Of a stretch of 24,496 nucleotides of DNA, positions 21,552 through 24,496 are shown in pieces. Numbering within the stretch: the stretch's first letter is position 1; every line of letters starts with the position of its first letter. Below the pieces are notes generated by a model. It did not search any database, was not told the origin of the DNA, and saw only the letters and a program-made list of their open reading frames with translations. Origin of the DNA: Neisseriaceae bacterium (lineage in GTDB: Bacteria; Pseudomonadota; Gammaproteobacteria; Burkholderiales; Neisseriaceae); contig JAGNPU010000001.1 in the NCBI GenBank assembly GCA_017989485.1, positions 1 to 24,496 on the forward strand, written 5' to 3'. The position numbers and the translations under genes are program-made.

Positions 21552-22184
21552 CTAGGCCTGGTTTTGCGTGGCGGTGCTGTAGCTGTTCATCAGGTTTTGG
21601 TAATCAGGAATGTGGTTGGCAAACAGCGTGCCTAGGCCCTCGACGTCGTTACGCCAATCACGATGTAGCTCACAGGCCGCGCCAAACCAGGTCATTAGCT
21701 GGGCACCGGCCTGAGACATGCGGTCCCAAGCGCTGTCGCGGGTGAGGGCATTAAAAGTACCAGAGGCGTCGGTGATGACAAAAACGTCAAAGTCTTCGGC
21801 CAGGGCGGACAGCGTAGGGAAGGCCACGCACACCTCGGTCACCACGCCAGCGATAATCAGCTGTTTCTTGCCGGTGGCCTTTACCGCCGCCACAAAGTCT
21901 GGGTTGTCCCAGGCGTTGATTTGGCCTGGGCGAGCAATATAAGGCGCGTCTGGGAAGCGCTGGGTCAGTTCTGGCATCAGCGGGCCGTTGGGGCCGTTTT
22001 CAAAGCTGGTGGTGAGTATCGTGGGCAGGTTAAAGTATTGGGCCAAATCGGCCACGGCCAATACGTTGTTCTTAAATTTGTCGGGGTCTATGTCACGGAC
22101 AAGGGACAGCAGCCCTGCCTGATGGTCGACCAATAAAACCGCGGCGTTGTCTTTGTCTAGGCGAACGTAAGATTTTGTCATCAT
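21552..22184 (-). CDS. ycaC: YcaC-type isochorismatase-family hydrolase
   Basis: A 210-residue cysteine hydrolase of the isochorismatase-like fold. Asp20 (LLVDHQAGLL) and the nucleophile Cys119 (GVVTEVCVAFPTL) are visible, and the segments YIARPGQINAWDN, SGTFNALTRDSAWDRMS and FGAACELHRDWRND closely match E. coli YcaC from memory, including overall length. YcaC forms octamers, and its natural substrate is not known. The start has AAAGGATAC in front; a second ATG follows immediately. A LysR-type candidate operator lies about 105 bp upstream at 22290, and a weaker copy (about 22242-22260) lies between. Confidence 0.93.
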   Translation of the reverse strand: MMTKSYVRLDKDNAAVLLVDHQAGLLSLVRDIDPDKFKNNVLAVADLAQYFNLPTILTTSFENGPNGPLMPELTQRFPDAPYIARPGQINAWDNPDFVAAVKATGKKQLIIAGVVTEVCVAFPTLSALAEDFDVFVITDASGTFNALTRDSAWDRMSQAGAQLMTWFGAACELHRDWRNDVEGLGTLFANHIPDYQNLMNSYSTATQNQA

Positions 22185-22289
22185 GTATCCTTTTTATAGT
22201 GTGATAATGGGGCAGACATCGGTTGATGTACTGTGGTGATCATTATGAAATAGGCACGATGGCCTGGGTAGTGGCCATAAACATAACGG

Positions 22290-22311
22290 ATTGTTCTTTT
22301 TATAGGACGAT
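22290..22311. promoter_or_regulatory. Second copy of the candidate LysR operator, upstream of ycaC
   Basis: This 22-bp element shares GGATTGTT at its left end and ATAGGAC plus AT at its right end with the element at 20558-20579. It lies 106 bp upstream of ycaC and 101 bp upstream of the DUF924 gene, so either could be the target. A weaker related stretch (ATTATGAAATAGGCACGAT) is at 22242-22260, about 50 bp away. Confidence 0.55.
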
Positions 22312-22411
22312 TGGCGGAATAGAGGCTGGCCGAGGCCAAAGCGGCGGATAACGCTGCTTAAGCGGGCCAAACTGGTTTATACTGAACCCATCTCAACGAG
22401 GAGTGCTCATC

Positions 22412-22954
22412 ATGCAAGAAATGAACAATGTTTTGGCTTTTTGGTTTGGCGAGGCCGCCCAGCCGTTTTGGTTTGACAAAAGCGATGACTTTGATGCGGC
22501 GATTCGCACCCAGTTTGGCCCGACCTGGATGCAGGCGAAGCAAGGTGAGTTGGCGCATTGGCGCAGCAGCATCCAAGGACGTTTGGCCGAAATCATCGTG
22601 CTAGACCAGTTTTCGCGCAATCTGTGTCGCCATCAGGCGGCGGCTTTTGCTCAAGATGGCATGGCCTTGGTGCTGGCCCAAGAGGCCGTGGCGCATCCTG
22701 ATTATGCTGGCCTAAATGGCGATCAAAAACGGTTTGTGTTGATGCCGTTCATGCATTCAGAGTCGGCGCGCATCCATGAGGATGCCGTGCGCTTGTTTAC
22801 GGCGTTAGGCGATGCCAATACCCTGGATTTTGAACTACGGCATAAGGCCATCGTGGATCGTTTTGGCCATTACCCCCATCGTAATAAGGCCTTGAATCGG
22901 TCATCTAGCGAAGAAGAGATTGCGTTCTTACAAGAAGAAGGATCTTCTTTTTAA
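22412..22954 (+). CDS. DUF924-family protein
   Basis: A 180-residue soluble, mostly helical protein. The DUF924 hallmarks are clear: FWFGEAAQPFWFDKSDDFD at the start, QGRLAEIIVLDQFSRNLCR near 60-78, VLMPFMHSESA near 110-120, and HYPHRNKALNRSSSEEE near the end. The family has a TPR-like helical fold and no known reaction. The frame can start earlier at a GTG (22403), but ACGAGGAG at 22396-22403 is correctly spaced for the ATG at 22412. A strong terminator follows within 30 nt, so it is probably a single-gene transcript. Confidence 0.9.
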   Translation: MQEMNNVLAFWFGEAAQPFWFDKSDDFDAAIRTQFGPTWMQAKQGELAHWRSSIQGRLAEIIVLDQFSRNLCRHQAAAFAQDGMALVLAQEAVAHPDYAGLNGDQKRFVLMPFMHSESARIHEDAVRLFTALGDANTLDFELRHKAIVDRFGHYPHRNKALNRSSSEEEIAFLQEEGSSF

Positions 22955-22981
22955 ATCAATAGATTTATAATGGTTTGACCC

Positions 22982-23026
22982 GCCACACAGCGCGCGATGA
23001 TGATCGCGCGCTGTGTGGCTTTTTTT
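22982..23026 (+). terminator. Very strong rho-independent terminator
   Basis: A 17-bp perfect stem (outer arms GCCACACAG / CTGTGTGGC, inner CGCGCGAT / ATCGCGCG; 22982-22998 and 23003-23019) with a 4-nt loop is followed by seven T residues and further T-rich sequence. It ends the DUF924 transcript. Confidence 0.96.
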
Positions 23027-23308
23027 GTTTTTTTTACCCTATATGGGTCATTTTTATTAATATTATCATGTAATATTAATAAATGGGTTGTGCTCTTTAT
23101 TTATATTGTTTTGATTTTTTTATGGTGTTAATTTTAAATATAATCAACTAGTTGGGTTTGTTTTTTATGATTTTTGTCTTTTTGTGCGTCTGGGTGATTA
23201 ACGAAACTTTGTCTGTTTTAACATATTATCCTGTCGATTTAACTTAATTTAACCTGCGGCACCCATAAAATAAATTTATAAATTCACTCACGATATGGGG
23301 TCGGTTCA
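23027..23308 (+). promoter_or_regulatory. AT-rich control region upstream of the autotransporter-like gene
   Basis: About 280 nt of strongly AT-rich, T-rich sequence without any gene, between a terminator and the ATG at 23309. It contains a 31-bp perfect inverted repeat (listed separately) and a TATTAT at 23224-23229 without a convincing -35. GGGG near 23297 is a weak ribosome binding site. AT-rich DNA of this kind is often bound by nucleoid proteins such as H-NS or MvaT; that is inference. Confidence 0.45.
23053..23083. repeat. 31-bp perfect inverted repeat
   Basis: Two 13-bp arms (TTTATTAATATTA and its exact reverse complement, at 23053-23065 and 23071-23083) flank a TCATG spacer. It is made only of A and T in the arms and is not followed by a T tract, so it is no terminator. 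It may be an operator or a cruciform-forming site about 225 bp before the autotransporter-like gene. Confidence 0.75.
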
Positions 23309-24496
23309 ATGAACACAAATCATGCAAATCATCTAAATAAAGTCGTCCAAGCTCCGCAGCTTCGGCCTTTGGCCATTGCCGTAGGCTGTTTGTTTGCTTC
23401 TACCAGTATTTATGCTGGACCCGTGACCGCACCGGTGGTGGTCAACCCGGGTGAACACCAGGTGTGGGACAGCAGTTACAGCGTGGACATCGATCAGAAA
23501 AATGGCATCACCGTCAATGGTGGGACGCTGATCATGAACGGGGTGGACAGCAAGATCAGCAATACGCCCAACGGTGGCTATGGGATGGCGGCACAAAATG
23601 GCGGCACATTGACGCTGAATGGCGGGCGCTATGATCACCAAACCGACGACAGCGTGTCGGCCGGCTTGAGTGCCGCCAGCGGCGGCACGGTGAACGTCGT
23701 CGGCACCACCCTCAGCACCACCGGCCAAGGTTATTTACTGATGGCCGCTGGCGCTGGCAGCAGCCTCAATATTGAAGGGTCGGATATCAGCACCCGTTCA
23801 GGCGACGTTCTGCACGCCAGCAAAGGGGCTTCGGTAAGCATGAAGGACAGCACGATTAAGATCGGCTCTGATAGCCCTTTGCGTTTGCCAACCTATTCCA
23901 TTGAGGTGGGCAGAGGAGCCCAGTTTGTCGGGGAGGGGCTCACGATTACCTCTGACCTGAAAGGCCCTTCAGGCACCACCCTTTTTCTGTCTTCTGGCAG
24001 CTATGATGGTCAAGCGTCACATTTGACCTTAAACAACAGCACGGTGAGCAGCACTGAGGGGCAGAAGCTGTTGGACGTCACCGCTGGCGCGGGATTAGAT
24101 GGCCGTAACCTCGTGTTGAATTACCACAATCAAAATGATAACCAAAATACCGTGGCCATTGGCGCCGACTTTGGTGGGCTATTGAACTTAACGGATACCG
24201 AATTGAACGTCAGTGGGGATGCCGCGGCGGTGGCGCTGTTCGTGACGGATGGCGGCATCGTGAACGGTGAGCGTTTGGTCATTAATGCGGCGGGCAAAAC
24301 GCAGGGCATCCAGCTACAACACCCCGATTCACATGTGGTGTTGAAAGACAGCTTGGTGGCGACGCAAAACGGTCAGGCGATTCGTTTTGCCTACGGTGAA
24401 GCAGATGCGCCAAACCGGGTCGATTTAATCGACACCGAACTGCATGCGGCCAATGCCTGGGCCGTTGACACACTGAACAGCCATGCTGAATTAACC
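23309..24496 (+). CDS. Autotransporter-like surface protein, N-terminal part (partial)
   Basis: An open frame of 396 codons runs without a stop to the end of the window. Residues 1-36 form a long signal peptide: a polar start with little charge, LRPLAIAVGCLFAS as hydrophobic core, then a likely cleavage after SIYA. The rest is rich in Gly, Ser, Thr, Asn and Asp with many short beta-strand repeats of the form GGTLTLNGG, GGTVNVVGTTL, GSSLNIEGSDI and GASVSMKDSTI, spaced roughly 20-25 residues apart. This is the pattern of a pertactin-like right-handed beta-helix passenger of type V autotransporters. The C-terminal beta-barrel would lie beyond the window, so the class is inferred. Cys is rare after the signal, as expected for a secreted passenger. 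Confidence 0.85.
   Translation, partial: MNTNHANHLNKVVQAPQLRPLAIAVGCLFASTSIYAGPVTAPVVVNPGEHQVWDSSYSVDIDQKNGITVNGGTLIMNGVDSKISNTPNGGYGMAAQNGGTLTLNGGRYDHQTDDSVSAGLSAASGGTVNVVGTTLSTTGQGYLLMAAGAGSSLNIEGSDISTRSGDVLHASKGASVSMKDSTIKIGSDSPLRLPTYSIEVGRGAQFVGEGLTITSDLKGPSGTTLFLSSGSYDGQASHLTLNNSTVSSTEGQKLLDVTAGAGLDGRNLVLNYHNQNDNQNTVAIGADFGGLLNLTDTELNVSGDAAAVALFVTDGGIVNGERLVINAAGKTQGIQLQHPDSHVVLKDSLVATQNGQAIRFAYGEADAPNRVDLIDTELHAANAWAVDTLNSHAELT

Noticed and set aside
23333..23728. Minus-strand frame opposite the autotransporter-like gene
   Set aside because: The plus-strand frame has a signal peptide and beta-helix repeats and continues to the window end; the minus frame has no recognisable domain.
1..24496. 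Neisseria-type DNA uptake sequences (GCCGTCTGAA and relatives) at terminators
   Set aside because: I looked for the core in both orientations and found no copy; the terminator stems are unrelated to it.
1..24496. CRISPR arrays, insertion sequences, integrases, tRNA or rRNA genes
   Set aside because: No regularly spaced direct repeats, transposase or integrase motifs, or structural RNA patterns were seen.

Overview
The window looks like chromosomal DNA of a Gram-negative proteobacterium, most plausibly beta- or gammaproteobacterial. Support for this: a Tat-exported dehydrogenase paired with a triheme cytochrome c, a short-Q-loop bd-type quinol oxidase with an FNR/ANR-like box, an autotransporter, LysR/AraC/MarR regulators and umuDC. 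The coding DNA is GC-rich by eye, and the intergenic regions are markedly AT-richer. I see no rRNA, tRNA, insertion sequence, integrase or CRISPR array, and I cannot name the genus.

Positions 1-6423 (+): the 3' end of a probable MFS permease gene, then six tightly packed catabolic genes (cupin, alpha/beta hydrolase, SDR-like protein, aspartate-dehydrogenase-like protein, aldehyde dehydrogenase, ThDP-dependent enzyme), closed by a strong terminator. The order suggests uptake, hydrolysis, oxidation or deamination to a 2-oxo acid, decarboxylation to an aldehyde, and oxidation to an acid. The substrate is unknown. The SDR lacks the catalytic Tyr and Lys. Positions 6424-10022 (+): a palindrome-containing control region, a Tat-exported FAD oxidoreductase and a membrane-anchored triheme cytochrome c overlapping by 4 nt, and a terminator. 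This is probably a periplasmic dehydrogenase feeding the respiratory chain.

Positions 10039-12599: a DNA-damage module with AlkB (-) diverging from umuD-umuC (+). UmuD has a long basic N-terminal extension, and its start is preceded by a large palindrome. Positions 12582-16078: a DoxX-like membrane protein, a Bcr/CflA-like MFS exporter divergent from a cupin-AraC regulator, and a MarR regulator with a small conserved protein gene behind it.

Positions 16112-18909 (-): cydA-cydB and a 54-residue DUF2474-like gene, i.e. a cyanide-insensitive-type bd oxidase operon with a terminator and an FNR/ANR-like box in front. Positions 18961-22311: yceI and a pirin gene (-), a divergent LysR gene (+) and ycaC (-). 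Near-identical candidate LysR operators lie upstream of lysR/pirin and upstream of ycaC. Positions 22412-24496 (+): a DUF924 protein, a very strong terminator, an AT-rich control region with a 31-bp perfect inverted repeat, and the 5' part of a long autotransporter-like gene that runs off the window.

All functional names come from reading motifs by eye. No database search was run.
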